Below, one piece after another: positions 1 through 6,737 of a stretch of DNA of 7,465 bases. Origin of the DNA: Pseudomonadota bacterium (GTDB lineage: Bacteria; Pseudomonadota; Gammaproteobacteria; Arenicellales; UBA868). Positions within the stretch are counted from its first letter, which is position 1, and every line of letters begins with the position of its first letter. The position numbers and the translations under genes were made by a program. A model generated the notes under the pieces. That model was not told the DNA's origin. It did not search any database and saw only the letters and a program-made list of their open reading frames with translations. Where the stretch lies: positions 1 through 7,465 of the forward strand of contig JABJIU010000095.1 in the NCBI GenBank assembly GCA_018661145.1, in the 5' to 3' direction.

Positions 1-939
1 CAGGCTGATCGATCCGGAGGCCGTGAGCCGCAGTAACGCAGACCGGGTCGTCACGTCAATATCGTCAATGCGCAGGTCCGCCCCTGCCTGACCCCGCATC
101 GTGGCACGGACCTGGGCTGTCCCGCTAAAAAGACTTCTGGCGCGCTTTGTGAGCCCTGGCACGAACATGGCGACGGATTGGGTCAGATCACCGGTCTCAA
201 GCAAAAGGCTGAGATCGGCTTGGCCGCCTTCCATCAGGTTGCTCACGGTACCGCTCACATCTCCGGAAATCGTACCCAGCACAAGATTCAAAGAAACTTC
301 GAGATCGTCATCTCCGACCAGCATCAACGAACCCTGCAGCTCGAGGGCGCTTCCATTGAGGCTGCCAGCTGCCGTGACGGTACTGTCACGAGTCCCCTCC
401 GGCAGAATCAACTCCAGCTTATTGAACTCAAGGTCCTGATTGAGACGCGGATCTGGTCCCGAATATTTCACTCGGCCCTGACGCACCAACGCGTCACGCA
501 CAATCACCGGCGGTACCGTCGACACCTCCTCATCAGATAACTGGTCGAGATCAAAGCGCCAATTGGCCTCGCCCTCTGGACCCGAAACCAGATTGATGGA
601 TGGCTCGTCCAGTTCCAGCCTGTTGATGACCACCGTACCGGATAGCAGCGGCCAAATCGCAAATTCGATTTCGCCATGCGCAAGATTCACCAGTGGCAGA
701 TCCGATACACCTTCAGGACTCGATACCTGCAGCCCCGAGACAGACAGACGCGTGGTCGGCCAAAGCTGGAAATCCAGCCGATCGCTGATGCTGACTTCTC
801 GCTCGATCACGGACCCCAGCCAGACCGCAACACGGTCCCGATAGCTGTCCCAGTTAAAGTACTGCAAAGTCAGCACAGGCAGGATCAGCAATACCACCAA
901 TAGCCCAACTGCCGATAAAATAAGGCGCTTTCGACTCAT
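1..939 (-). CDS. AsmA family protein, N-terminal part (runs off the left edge)
   Basis: An uninterrupted reading frame of 313 codons on the minus strand with no stop before the window edge, so the C-terminal part is missing. It starts MSRKRLILSAVGLLVVLLIL, a basic tip followed by one hydrophobic anchor (about residues 6-25). Next come the usual AsmA N-terminal signatures: FNWDSYRDRV, then SISDRLDFQLWPTTRLSVSG, followed by beta-rich sequence with repeated 'leucine, hydrophobic, Asp/Glu' strands. AsmA-like proteins are inner-membrane-anchored, with a large periplasmic beta-rich part. They are linked to outer membrane biogenesis and, for several members, to phospholipid transport between the membranes. 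The start at 939 was chosen because the basic tip and anchor follow directly. An in-frame ATG at 946-948 (adding MAI) is equally possible, since neither has a clear ribosome binding site. The gene is divergent from ttcA. The family call is firm; the subfamily cannot be decided from this part. Confidence 0.85.
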   Translation of the reverse strand, partial: MSRKRLILSAVGLLVVLLILPVLTLQYFNWDSYRDRVAVWLGSVIEREVSISDRLDFQLWPTTRLSVSGLQVSSPEGVSDLPLVNLAHGEIEFAIWPLLSGTVVINRLELDEPSINLVSGPEGEANWRFDLDQLSDEEVSTVPPVIVRDALVRQGRVKYSGPDPRLNQDLEFNKLELILPEGTRDSTVTAAGSLNGSALELQGSLMLVGDDDLEVSLNLVLGTISGDVSGTVSNLMEGGQADLSLLLETGDLTQSVAMFVPGLTKRARSLFSGTAQVRATMRGQAGADLRIDDIDVTTRSALLRLTASGSISL

Positions 940-1071
940 GATGGCCATAGCATACGGTAATGCATGTTCAGTCCGCCAGAAAAGCAGGTTTGGCGCCCAG
1001 ACATTCCCGATCCTAGACATCCATAAATCCCTATCCTTAACCAAAGCCTTTTACACCGCAACCCCGATGCC
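940..1071. other. Divergent intergenic region between the asmA-like gene and ttcA
   Basis: The 132 bases between two divergent genes must hold promoters for both, but no convincing pair of boxes was found on either strand. The best plus-strand guess is TTGGCG (990-995), then 18 bases, then TAGACA (1014-1019), a weak match. No Shine-Dalgarno-like sequence precedes the ttcA ATG. No repeats, RNA genes or small coding regions were seen. Confidence 0.4.
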
Positions 1072-1944
1072 ATGACCCTATCCGTTGATGAAAAAAAACT
1101 CGGCAAACGGCTTCGCCGCGAGGCCGGGCGAGCTATTCAGGATTTTCAGATGATTGGCGAGGGGGACCGTGTCATGGTCTGCGTTTCTGGAGGGAAAGAC
1201 TCCTTTATCCTGCTGGACGTTCTGGAACAACTACGCCATCGGGCGCCGATCTCATTCTCACTGCGCGCGGTTCATCTCGACCAGAACCAGCCAGGGTTTC
1301 CGGTAGAGACATTACGGGAATATCTCGTGAGTCGTGGAATTCCCTTCGATATCATTGATGAGGACACCTACAGCATCGTCAAACGCGTCATCCCCGAAGG
1401 CAAAACTATGTGTGGCCTTTGCTCAAGGCTTCGCCGGGGAATTCTGTATCGCTACGCCTGCGACCACGGAATGAATCGGATTGCCCTGGGGCATCATCGC
1501 GATGACATGATCGAGACCCTTTTTCTCAACATGTTCTATGGCGGGCAGTTGAAGTCGATGCCACCCAAGCTTCGCAGTGACGACGGGCGCAACATTGTTA
1601 TTCGACCGCTGGCTTATTGTCGTGAAGCCGATCTGGCACGTTACGCGAAGATGAGAGAATATCCTGTGATCCCATGTAATCTGTGCGGCTCCCAGGATCA
1701 TCTGCAGCGCCAGGCGATCAAGGGCATGCTGACTGACTGGGAGAAATCGCATCCCGGACGTATCGCCAGCATCTTCCGAGCCCTAACCCAGGTGGCGCCC
1801 AGCCAACTCGCTGACCGCACGCTTTTTGACTTTGGTGCGCTGGAAACCGAGGCATCCGATCATCGCTGGCTTCCCGAGGGCGCAGTAGCAAACATCAACT
1901 CGGATGCCGATGAGCGTATCCCTTGCGCCAAAGTTGAACCATAG
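1072..1944 (+). CDS. ttcA: tRNA 2-thiocytidine(32) synthetase TtcA
   Basis: This cytoplasmic enzyme adds sulfur to C2 of cytidine 32 in some tRNAs, using ATP to activate the base and an iron-sulfur cluster in the reaction. The 290-residue protein has the PP-loop ATPase motif SGGKDS at 39-44. It also has both cysteine pairs of the family, CGLC (114-117) within KTMCGLCSRLRRGILYR and CNLC (202-205) within IPCNLCGSQ, which bind the cluster. Other family blocks are LDQNQPGFP (69-77), LGHHRDD (139-145), LFLNMFYGG (150-158) and MPPKL (163-167). Length is slightly below that of the E. coli protein (311 aa); the C-terminal tail after about residue 258 is short and unlike it. The ATG is the first plausible start and gives the usual N-terminal alignment (KKLGKRLRREAGRAIQDFQMI), although no Shine-Dalgarno is visible. 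The stop is followed directly by the apeB ribosome binding site, so the two genes are probably co-transcribed. Confidence 0.96.
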   Translation: MTLSVDEKKLGKRLRREAGRAIQDFQMIGEGDRVMVCVSGGKDSFILLDVLEQLRHRAPISFSLRAVHLDQNQPGFPVETLREYLVSRGIPFDIIDEDTYSIVKRVIPEGKTMCGLCSRLRRGILYRYACDHGMNRIALGHHRDDMIETLFLNMFYGGQLKSMPPKLRSDDGRNIVIRPLAYCREADLARYAKMREYPVIPCNLCGSQDHLQRQAIKGMLTDWEKSHPGRIASIFRALTQVAPSQLADRTLFDFGALETEASDHRWLPEGAVANINSDADERIPCAKVEP

Positions 1945-1949
1945 AGGAG
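1945..1949 (+). promoter_or_regulatory. Ribosome binding site that sets the TTG start of apeB
   Basis: AGGAG begins on the base after the ttcA TAG stop and lies 8 bases before TTG at 1958-1960. This is ideal spacing and the only strong Shine-Dalgarno near the apeB N-terminus. Its position against the ttcA stop fits translational coupling of the two genes. Confidence 0.75.
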
Positions 1950-1957
1950 AACACATC

Positions 1958-3253
1958 TTGAGCCCAGAATCGTTTAACTCCGGACTGATGGCGTTTCTGG
2001 ACGCCTCACCCAGCCCTTTTCACGCTGTTGCCGCGATGCGCCAGGCGCTGCAGTTGCAAGGTTTTGACGATCTCGATCCGACTGCGACATGGTCTATCGG
2101 GGGCGGCACAAACGCACTGATCACTCGCAACCATTCATCCCTGATTGCTTTTCGGGTAGGCACCGCACCGCTTGCCGACACCGGTATCCGGATCATCGGG
2201 GCCCATACTGATAGCCCCTGCCTGCGGATCAAGCCGTCGCCTGATGTCAGAAGATCAGGTGTTCACCAACTCGGTGTGGAGGTCTATGGCGGTGTGCTAC
2301 TTGCTCCGTGGTTTGACCGTGACCTTTCCATTGCCGGGCGGGTGACCTGCACGGATGCTCAAGGCCGCCGTCTGTCACTGCTGATTGATTTCGAAAGACC
2401 GATTGTCACGATCCCAAGCCTCGCGATTCACCTTAACCGCGATGTGCATAAGAATCGTACGCTCAACTCCCAGCAGGAGGTCGTTCCGATCCTGGGCGAT
2501 CTGGCAAACGAGACCGAAACCGGGTTTCACAGAATGCTCCTTGACCAGGTTCACCATCAACACCCCGAATCAGATGTTCAGGCGGTGATCGACTATGAGT
2601 TGAGCTGTTACGACACGCAGTGTGCACAACGAGTAGGCATCCACGGCGATTATCTTGCAAGTGCGCGGCTGGATAATCTGTTGAGTTGCTATGCAGGCCT
2701 TCGCAGCCTGCTGGATGCCGAAACGGAGCAGTCGGTTCTGCTGGTATGCAATGACCACGAGGAAGTTGGCAGCGCATCGGCCGCTGGGGCGCAGGGGCCC
2801 TTCTTGCATACCGTTCTGGAGCGTCTTTGTGGTGACACCGAAACCTTGGCGCGAGCGTTGGCGCGCTCCCTTCTGATCTCAGCGGACAACGCCCACGCGT
2901 TGCATCCCAACTACGACAACAAACATGACCCGCAGCACCAACCGCGACTCAACGGCGGCCCTGTCATAAAGTTCAATGCCAACCAGCGCTATGCGACCAA
3001 CAGCGAGACCGCCGCGACCTTCCGGGAGCTCTGCACCCGGGCCGGCGTTCCGGTGCAGTCGATCGCAATGCGCAGTGATATGGCCTGCGGCAGCACCATC
3101 GGTCCAATCACCTCAACGGTGCTCGGTGTCAACACAGTGGATGTGGGGGCCCCTCAACTTGGCATGCATTCAATTCGCGAGACCACTGGCTGGAAAGATC
3201 CAGTGCTGCTCTACCAGGCACTTCTGCAACTCTTCGAATCGGAAAAACTCTAA
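1958..3253 (+). CDS. apeB: M18 family zinc aminopeptidase (aspartyl aminopeptidase type, ApeB)
   Basis: The protein is 431 residues when started at the TTG, the usual length of bacterial M18 aminopeptidases. These are cytoplasmic di-zinc enzymes that remove N-terminal, often acidic, residues from peptides and form large tetrahedral dodecamers. Visible metal-site motifs, numbered from the TTG, are GAHTDSPCLRIKPSP (His83), ARLDN (Asp239), NDHEEVGS (Glu268 as general base and Glu269 as ligand), SADNAHALHPNY (Asp310) and MHSIRETTG (His404). All the key residues are present. RSDMACGSTIGP (about 372-383) is a further conserved block. The family N-terminal pattern FLDASPSPFHAV falls about 13 residues after the TTG. 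An ATG at 1904 would extend the protein by 18 residues, but it lies inside ttcA and has no matching upstream site, so it was not chosen. A strong hairpin terminator follows the stop. Confidence 0.94.
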   Translation: MSPESFNSGLMAFLDASPSPFHAVAAMRQALQLQGFDDLDPTATWSIGGGTNALITRNHSSLIAFRVGTAPLADTGIRIIGAHTDSPCLRIKPSPDVRRSGVHQLGVEVYGGVLLAPWFDRDLSIAGRVTCTDAQGRRLSLLIDFERPIVTIPSLAIHLNRDVHKNRTLNSQQEVVPILGDLANETETGFHRMLLDQVHHQHPESDVQAVIDYELSCYDTQCAQRVGIHGDYLASARLDNLLSCYAGLRSLLDAETEQSVLLVCNDHEEVGSASAAGAQGPFLHTVLERLCGDTETLARALARSLLISADNAHALHPNYDNKHDPQHQPRLNGGPVIKFNANQRYATNSETAATFRELCTRAGVPVQSIAMRSDMACGSTIGPITSTVLGVNTVDVGAPQLGMHSIRETTGWKDPVLLYQALLQLFESEKL

Positions 3254-3284
3254 TCTGCCCGCAGCGCTCCGAACAAGATCAGTA

Positions 3285-3313
3285 AAAAAGCCAGGCGCGA
3301 TGCCTGGCTTTTT
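3285..3313. terminator. Bidirectional rho-independent terminator between apeB and the cytochrome gene
   Basis: A perfect 12-bp inverted repeat: AAAAAGCCAGGC (3285-3296), loop GCGAT, then GCCTGGCTTTTT (3302-3313). It has a GC-rich core, an A-run on the left and a T-run on the right, so the transcript ends in a U-tract whichever strand is read. It lies 31 bases after the apeB stop and 52 bases past the cytochrome stop, exactly between two convergent genes. Confidence 0.93.
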
Positions 3314-3365
3314 ATTTGCTTCTAAATGATCCGGTGTTTTCTATCGGAACATCGGTGCCTTGATA

Positions 3366-3680
3366 TTACTGGGACTGCTCGACCATATAGTCAACAGCAA
3401 GCTTGATATCATCATCGCTAAGATGCGCAAATCCGCCTTTTGGCGGCATATAGCCGGCCTCACCCTGAAACCCAACGATGGCGTGCTCATACAACAGATC
3501 CATCCCTTGGGCGATGCGATCTGTCCAGACATCCTTGTCACCGACCTTCGGCGCGCCCGCGACACCTGAATTGTGGCAAGCCATGCAGCCACTGTTATAG
3601 ACGGCTGCACCGTCTGCAAGGACTACTGTCGAACCTAAACCCATCAGCGTCAGACTGATCAGGGCAAGTTGCTTTTTCAT
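3366..3680 (-). CDS. Small secreted cytochrome c, cytochrome c5 type
   Basis: A 104-residue single-haem cytochrome exported to the periplasm, where such proteins shuttle electrons to terminal oxidases or other reductases. Residues 1-22 are a Sec signal peptide (MKKQLALISLTLMGLGS..., cleavage most likely after VLA at 20-22, leaving Asp-Gly). The haem-binding motif CMACH is at 32-36, with His36 as the proximal ligand, and GYMPPKGG (76-83) gives Met78 as the probable sixth ligand. The pattern GAPKVGDKDVWTDRIAQG and the final helix LSDDDIKLAVDYMV are typical of class I cytochrome c5. The start at 3680 was chosen because the signal peptide begins there and AAGGAG lies 8 bases upstream; a longer open frame back to 3815 would put the signal sequence inside the protein. 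The gene has its own promoter candidate and shares a terminator with apeB. The exact redox partner cannot be told. Confidence 0.93.
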   Translation of the reverse strand: MKKQLALISLTLMGLGSTVVLADGAAVYNSGCMACHNSGVAGAPKVGDKDVWTDRIAQGMDLLYEHAIVGFQGEAGYMPPKGGFAHLSDDDIKLAVDYMVEQSQ

Positions 3681-3688
3681 CGTCTTAA

Positions 3689-3694
3689 CTCCTT
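3689..3694 (-). promoter_or_regulatory. Ribosome binding site of the cytochrome c gene
   Basis: Read on the minus strand this is AAGGAG, 8 bases before the ATG that starts the signal peptide. It fixes the start at 3680 rather than at upstream in-frame codons. Confidence 0.8.
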
Positions 3695-3698
3695 GAGC

Positions 3699-3717
3699 CC
3701 AGCATCGTAAATGCTGG
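3699..3717 (-). promoter_or_regulatory. Hairpin in the leader of the cytochrome c transcript
   Basis: Minus-strand CCAGCAT, loop TTACG, ATGCTGG forms a perfect 7-bp stem that ends 4 bases before the Shine-Dalgarno. No T-run follows, so it does not look like a terminator for prfC. It could protect the 5' end of the mRNA or influence ribosome access; this is inference. Confidence 0.45.
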
Positions 3718-3757
3718 AAAGTGAATTGAAAAACCGTGAGAAATTTGTAGTGTCGCC

Positions 3758-3786
3758 ATTTTATGATCTGTCTCACCTGCGGTAAA
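3758..3786 (-). promoter_or_regulatory. Candidate sigma70 promoter of the cytochrome c gene
   Basis: Minus-strand TTTACC (3781-3786, four of six consensus bases), a 17-base spacer, then TAAAAT (3758-3763, five of six). Transcription would begin near 3751, giving a leader of about 70 bases that carries the hairpin and ribosome binding site. It lies in the gap after the prfC stop, so the cytochrome gene need not depend on read-through from prfC. Confidence 0.5.
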
Positions 3787-3811
3787 CCTTCTACAGCACT
3801 CAGGATTTTCG

Positions 3812-5389
3812 TCACAACTCCCGGGTCTTATGAAAGGCGACTTCGGGCCAGCGTTCCTGCGCGAGCCGAAGATTGGCGAGGTTGGGCGCCAGATAGGTCA
3901 ATGCACCGGACGCATCCAGCGCAAGATTCTGGACGGCTTTCTTTTTGAGTTCCTCGAGCCGTGGCGCATCCTCGCTGTCGAGCCACCGGACCGTGGCAAC
4001 CGGCACCGCCTCAAAACTACACTCCACGCCGTATTCGTGCTTGAGTCGGTGCGCCACCACATCAAACTGCAAAATTCCAATCGCACCCAATACCAGATCG
4101 TTACTCAGCATCGGTCGGAACACCTGAGTAGCGCCCTCTTCACTCAACTGATCAAGGCCTTTGTTCAGCGCCTTGGCTCGTAAAGGGTCTGCCAGGCGGA
4201 CTCGCCGGAAAAGTTCTGGTGCAAAACTGGGGATGCCCAAAAACTTAAGCTCTTCACCTACCGTGAAAGTATCGCCAATCTGGATCGTACCGTGGTTGTG
4301 CAATCCAATGATATCTCCGGCCACTGCACCACTCGCTGATTCGCGCCGGGCCGCCATGAAAGTGATCGCATTGTGCAGTTGCATATCACGACCCGCACGT
4401 ACATGCCGGACCTTGAGGCCCTTGTTAAAGCCGCCCGAAGTGATGCGAAGAAAAGCAACCCGATCGTGGTGGGCAGGGTCCATATTTGCCTGAATCTTGA
4501 ACACAAATCCAGTAAACGATGATTCCCCTGCATCGACGGTCCGCGTCTTGGACGTTCTCGGTAGAGGTGGCGGCGCATAGTCGACGAACGCGTCAATCAG
4601 TTCGTCAGTGCCCTCGTGGTTCAAGGCCGACCCGAAAAAGACTGGCGTCAACTGCCCGGAGAGATAGGCGTCACGGTCAAAAGAATGCGAGGCCCCCTGT
4701 AGCAGTTCAATCTCCTCTCGCAACGTGTGCACATCATCAGCTACCACTGCATCGAGTTCGGGATTATCCAGACCCTGGATCACTCGGGCCGCGGCGCCGC
4801 CTGATCCCGTGCGATTAAATAGTGAAATGCTGTCATCCAGAAGCCGGTACACCCCGCAAAAATGTCTGCCGGATCCAAGCGGCCAAGTCATCGGGGCGCA
4901 ATTGATTTTGAGTACCGACTCAATCTCGTCGAGCAGTTCCACCGGGTCTCTAGTTTCGCGATCCATCTTGTTCACAAAGGTCATGATGGGTGTATCCCGC
5001 AGACGGCAGACGTCCATCAGCTTGATCGTTCGCTCCTCGACACCCTTGGCCGCGTCAATGACCATGAGTGCTGAATCCACCGCCGTCAGCGTGCGATAGG
5101 TATCTTCTGAAAAATCAGCATGCCCGGGTGTATCGAGCAGATTCACGATGAACTGCCGGTACTCGAACTGCATCACTGACGAGGTGACTGAGATACCCCG
5201 TTCCTTTTCGAGTTTCATCCAGTCGGAGGTCGCATAACGGCCTGACTTGCGGGCACGCACGGTTCCCGCTTCCTGGATGGCGCCGCCGTAATGGAGAAAC
5301 TTCTCGGTGAGAGTAGTCTTACCCGCGTCCGGGTGCGAGATAATGGCAAAGGTACGTCGCCGCTGTACCTCGCCCAGGTGATCCGACAT
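3812..5389 (-). CDS. prfC: Peptide chain release factor 3 (RF3)
   Basis: RF3 is a cytoplasmic translational GTPase that removes RF1 and RF2 from the ribosome after the peptide is released. The protein is 525 residues (E. coli RF3 has 529). GTPase motifs in order: P-loop SHPDAGKTT (18-26), the switch I region with RGISVTSS (64-71), DTPGH (86-90) and NKMD (140-143). The block FAIISHPDAGKTTLTEKFL near the N-terminus and RARKSGRYATSDWM (45-58) are characteristic of RF3 and separate it from EF-G. The C-terminal part matches RF3 in GILQFDVVAHRLKHEYGV and in the closing WPEVAFHKTREL. The frame stays open upstream to 5476, adding 29 residues (MRHPGLSPRV...), but these are not family-like and a TATAAT box lies inside them, so the start MSDHLGEVQRRRTF at 5389 is preferred. 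No clear Shine-Dalgarno is seen before it. The cytochrome gene lies 131 bases downstream on the same strand. Confidence 0.96.
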   Translation of the reverse strand: MSDHLGEVQRRRTFAIISHPDAGKTTLTEKFLHYGGAIQEAGTVRARKSGRYATSDWMKLEKERGISVTSSVMQFEYRQFIVNLLDTPGHADFSEDTYRTLTAVDSALMVIDAAKGVEERTIKLMDVCRLRDTPIMTFVNKMDRETRDPVELLDEIESVLKINCAPMTWPLGSGRHFCGVYRLLDDSISLFNRTGSGGAAARVIQGLDNPELDAVVADDVHTLREEIELLQGASHSFDRDAYLSGQLTPVFFGSALNHEGTDELIDAFVDYAPPPLPRTSKTRTVDAGESSFTGFVFKIQANMDPAHHDRVAFLRITSGGFNKGLKVRHVRAGRDMQLHNAITFMAARRESASGAVAGDIIGLHNHGTIQIGDTFTVGEELKFLGIPSFAPELFRRVRLADPLRAKALNKGLDQLSEEGATQVFRPMLSNDLVLGAIGILQFDVVAHRLKHEYGVECSFEAVPVATVRWLDSEDAPRLEELKKKAVQNLALDASGALTYLAPNLANLRLAQERWPEVAFHKTREL

Positions 5390-5822
5390 AAAACCGTCGC
5401 TGCTAGGATGAAAACGACGGCGGATTATAACGCCCCGCCAAAAGCGCACTCGAGGCGACAGTCCCGGATGCCGCAAACCCGCAACACGGCCTGATATGGA
5501 GGTGCCGCTAGTATTCCTCCCTCTTTCGACTATCCCCCTCGCTGTGACTGGGATGGAAAGACTGGGAAAACGGCAAGGGTATCTGTGGGTTATAACGATC
5601 GAAATCGTGGGAGCGCCGGCGACGAATCCGGTGGAGGCGCTGCCGGGTATTCCATCTACTTCGGTTCAAGACGCTTTCGGTTCCCTGCCAGGACGGTGGC
5701 CCCATTCTAACGGTCAGGGCGCCACACTCAAGGGGGATTTGCTCAACGGGCAAGCAGCTTCTGGGCACTCCAGCGTCTTTAGATACGGCATAATGCTGCG
5801 GATATTGGCTCAAGTTCTGCCT
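5390..5822. other. 433-base gap between prfC and the regulator gene, no supported gene
   Basis: The first 64 bases hold the prfC leader and promoter. The rest should carry the regulator's promoter and leader. The plus frame is open from ATG 5496 into the regulator (109 extra codons), and a minus frame is open over 5508-5813, but neither translation resembles a protein domain, so both are taken as chance. Small structures seen: ACGAT-CGAA-ATCGT (5595-5608), the palindrome CGCCGGCG (5614-5621) and GCATAATGC (5788-5796). The last contains a possible -10 box, CATAAT, without a good -35. No riboswitch or RNA gene was recognised. Confidence 0.4.
5424..5453 (-). promoter_or_regulatory. Probable promoter of prfC
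   Basis: On the minus strand a perfect TATAAT (5424-5429) is preceded, 18 bases away, by TCGAGT (5448-5453), a weak -35 with three of six consensus bases. Transcription from about 5417 would give a leader of roughly 28 bases before the ATG at 5389. A 6-bp inverted repeat (5394-5399 with 5415-5420, CCGTCG/CGACGG) spans that leader. Confidence 0.5.
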
Positions 5823-6710
5823 ATGGAATTTTCTACCGGTGAATACTTAACCACCCGCGAGGTCGCACAACTTCTGCGGGTCAAGGAGCGAAAGGTTTAC
5901 GACCTCGTCGCCCGGGAGCAGATACCCTGCACCAAAGCTACGGGAAAACTGCTTTTCCCCAAGGTCGCTATCGAGATCTGGCTCGCATCGAACCGCACGG
6001 GGCCAAAAACCGTGGGCAACCCAGGTACTGTACCGAACGTCATTCTGGGAAGCCATGACCCTCTGCTGGAGTGGGCACTGAAGGAATCCGACTGCGCCAT
6101 TGCCAGTCATTTCGGAGGCAGTGTCGACGGGCTTGAGCGCTTCGCCCAAAAAGATGGAATCGCGACGGGCCTGCATATCTATGAACCCGAGACGGGTGGA
6201 TGGAACATTGATGTGATCCGTCAGCGCTTCGCCGGGCAGGATATCGCTCTGGTTGAGTTCTGTTGGCGCCAGCGCGGACTAATTGTGCAACCCGGTAAGG
6301 AAACTGTCATCAGCGGAATTGCCGATCTGCCCGGTCGACGCGTGGTGAAACGCGTGACCGGTACCGGGAGCCAGATACTGCTGGATCAGTTGATCTATCG
6401 CGAAGGAATCTCGCCGTCCGCCATCGACTTTTCCACGGAGGCGCATACCGAAACAGAAGCCGCTTCCGCTGTTCTGGAGGGTCTGACTGATGCAGCACTC
6501 GGGCTCAAGGCCCTGGCAGAGCGCTATCGACTCGGTTTTGTACCTCTCATCCGGGAGCGCTTTGATCTGCTGATCTACCGACGGTCCTGGTTTGAACCTT
6601 CCTTACAGGCGTTGACCCAGTTCTGCGCCTCGTCGGATTTTTACGCCAAAGCCAAGTCCCTTGCGGGTTATGACACCCGGGGTCTAGGCACGGTCCACTT
6701 CAATGGCTGA
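5823..6710 (+). CDS. One-component regulator: excisionase-like helix-turn-helix joined to a PBP-like ligand domain
   Basis: The 295-residue protein, started at ATG 5823, has two parts. Residues about 8-54 (YLTTREVAQLLRVKERKVYD, then LVAREQIPCTKATGKLLFPK and a closing helix) form an excisionase/MerR-like helix-turn-helix. Residues about 72-275 form a cytoplasmic domain of the periplasmic-binding-protein type (PBP_like, as in proteins related to molybdate and tungstate binding). Its typical marks are VILGSHDPLLEWAL, SHFGGSVDGL (95-104), NID, RGLIVQPG, GTGSQILLDQL (180-190), TEAASAVLEGLTDAALGL (211-228) and GFVPLIRERFDLLIYR. There is no signal peptide, which fits a DNA-bound sensor. It is convergent with tupA, which suggests control of oxyanion uptake in response to tungstate, molybdate or a molybdenum cofactor precursor; this is inference. 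The start is uncertain: ATG 5793 (10 residues longer) is possible, and the frame is open to 5496, but the domain begins right after 5823. No clear ribosome binding site was seen for any of them. Confidence 0.82.
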   Translation: MEFSTGEYLTTREVAQLLRVKERKVYDLVAREQIPCTKATGKLLFPKVAIEIWLASNRTGPKTVGNPGTVPNVILGSHDPLLEWALKESDCAIASHFGGSVDGLERFAQKDGIATGLHIYEPETGGWNIDVIRQRFAGQDIALVEFCWRQRGLIVQPGKETVISGIADLPGRRVVKRVTGTGSQILLDQLIYREGISPSAIDFSTEAHTETEAASAVLEGLTDAALGLKALAERYRLGFVPLIRERFDLLIYRRSWFEPSLQALTQFCASSDFYAKAKSLAGYDTRGLGTVHFNG

Positions 6711-6737
6711 CGCGCCCCTTCCTTGGGTTCGAGACGT

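Noticed and set aside
101..903. Several plus-strand open frames (101-439, 178-540, 563-844, 676-903)
   Set aside because: They lie opposite the AsmA-like frame, which is continuous over 313 codons and has recognisable family sequence. Their translations are arginine- and serine-rich and look like nothing known.
1067..1075. Two-codon upstream frame ATG-CCA-TGA overlapping the ttcA ATG
   Set aside because: It could be a minimal coupling element, but it has no ribosome binding site and such short frames arise easily by chance.
3440..3658. Plus-strand frames opposite the cytochrome gene
   Set aside because: The minus strand encodes a full signal peptide, a CMACH haem motif and an axial Met region; the plus frames have no recognisable content.
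5496..5822. 109-codon N-terminal extension of the regulator from ATG 5496
   Set aside because: The extension has no domain-like sequence, would place the helix-turn-helix unusually far inside the protein, and the opposite strand is equally open there.
5390..5822. Possible molybdenum or tungsten cofactor riboswitch near the regulator
   Set aside because: No set of paired stems resembling that RNA class could be recognised by eye, and the stretch does not precede tupA. A covariance-model search would be needed to settle it.
6711..6737. Possible terminator between the regulator and tupA
   Set aside because: No stem followed by a T-run was found in the 27-base gap or in the adjacent gene ends.
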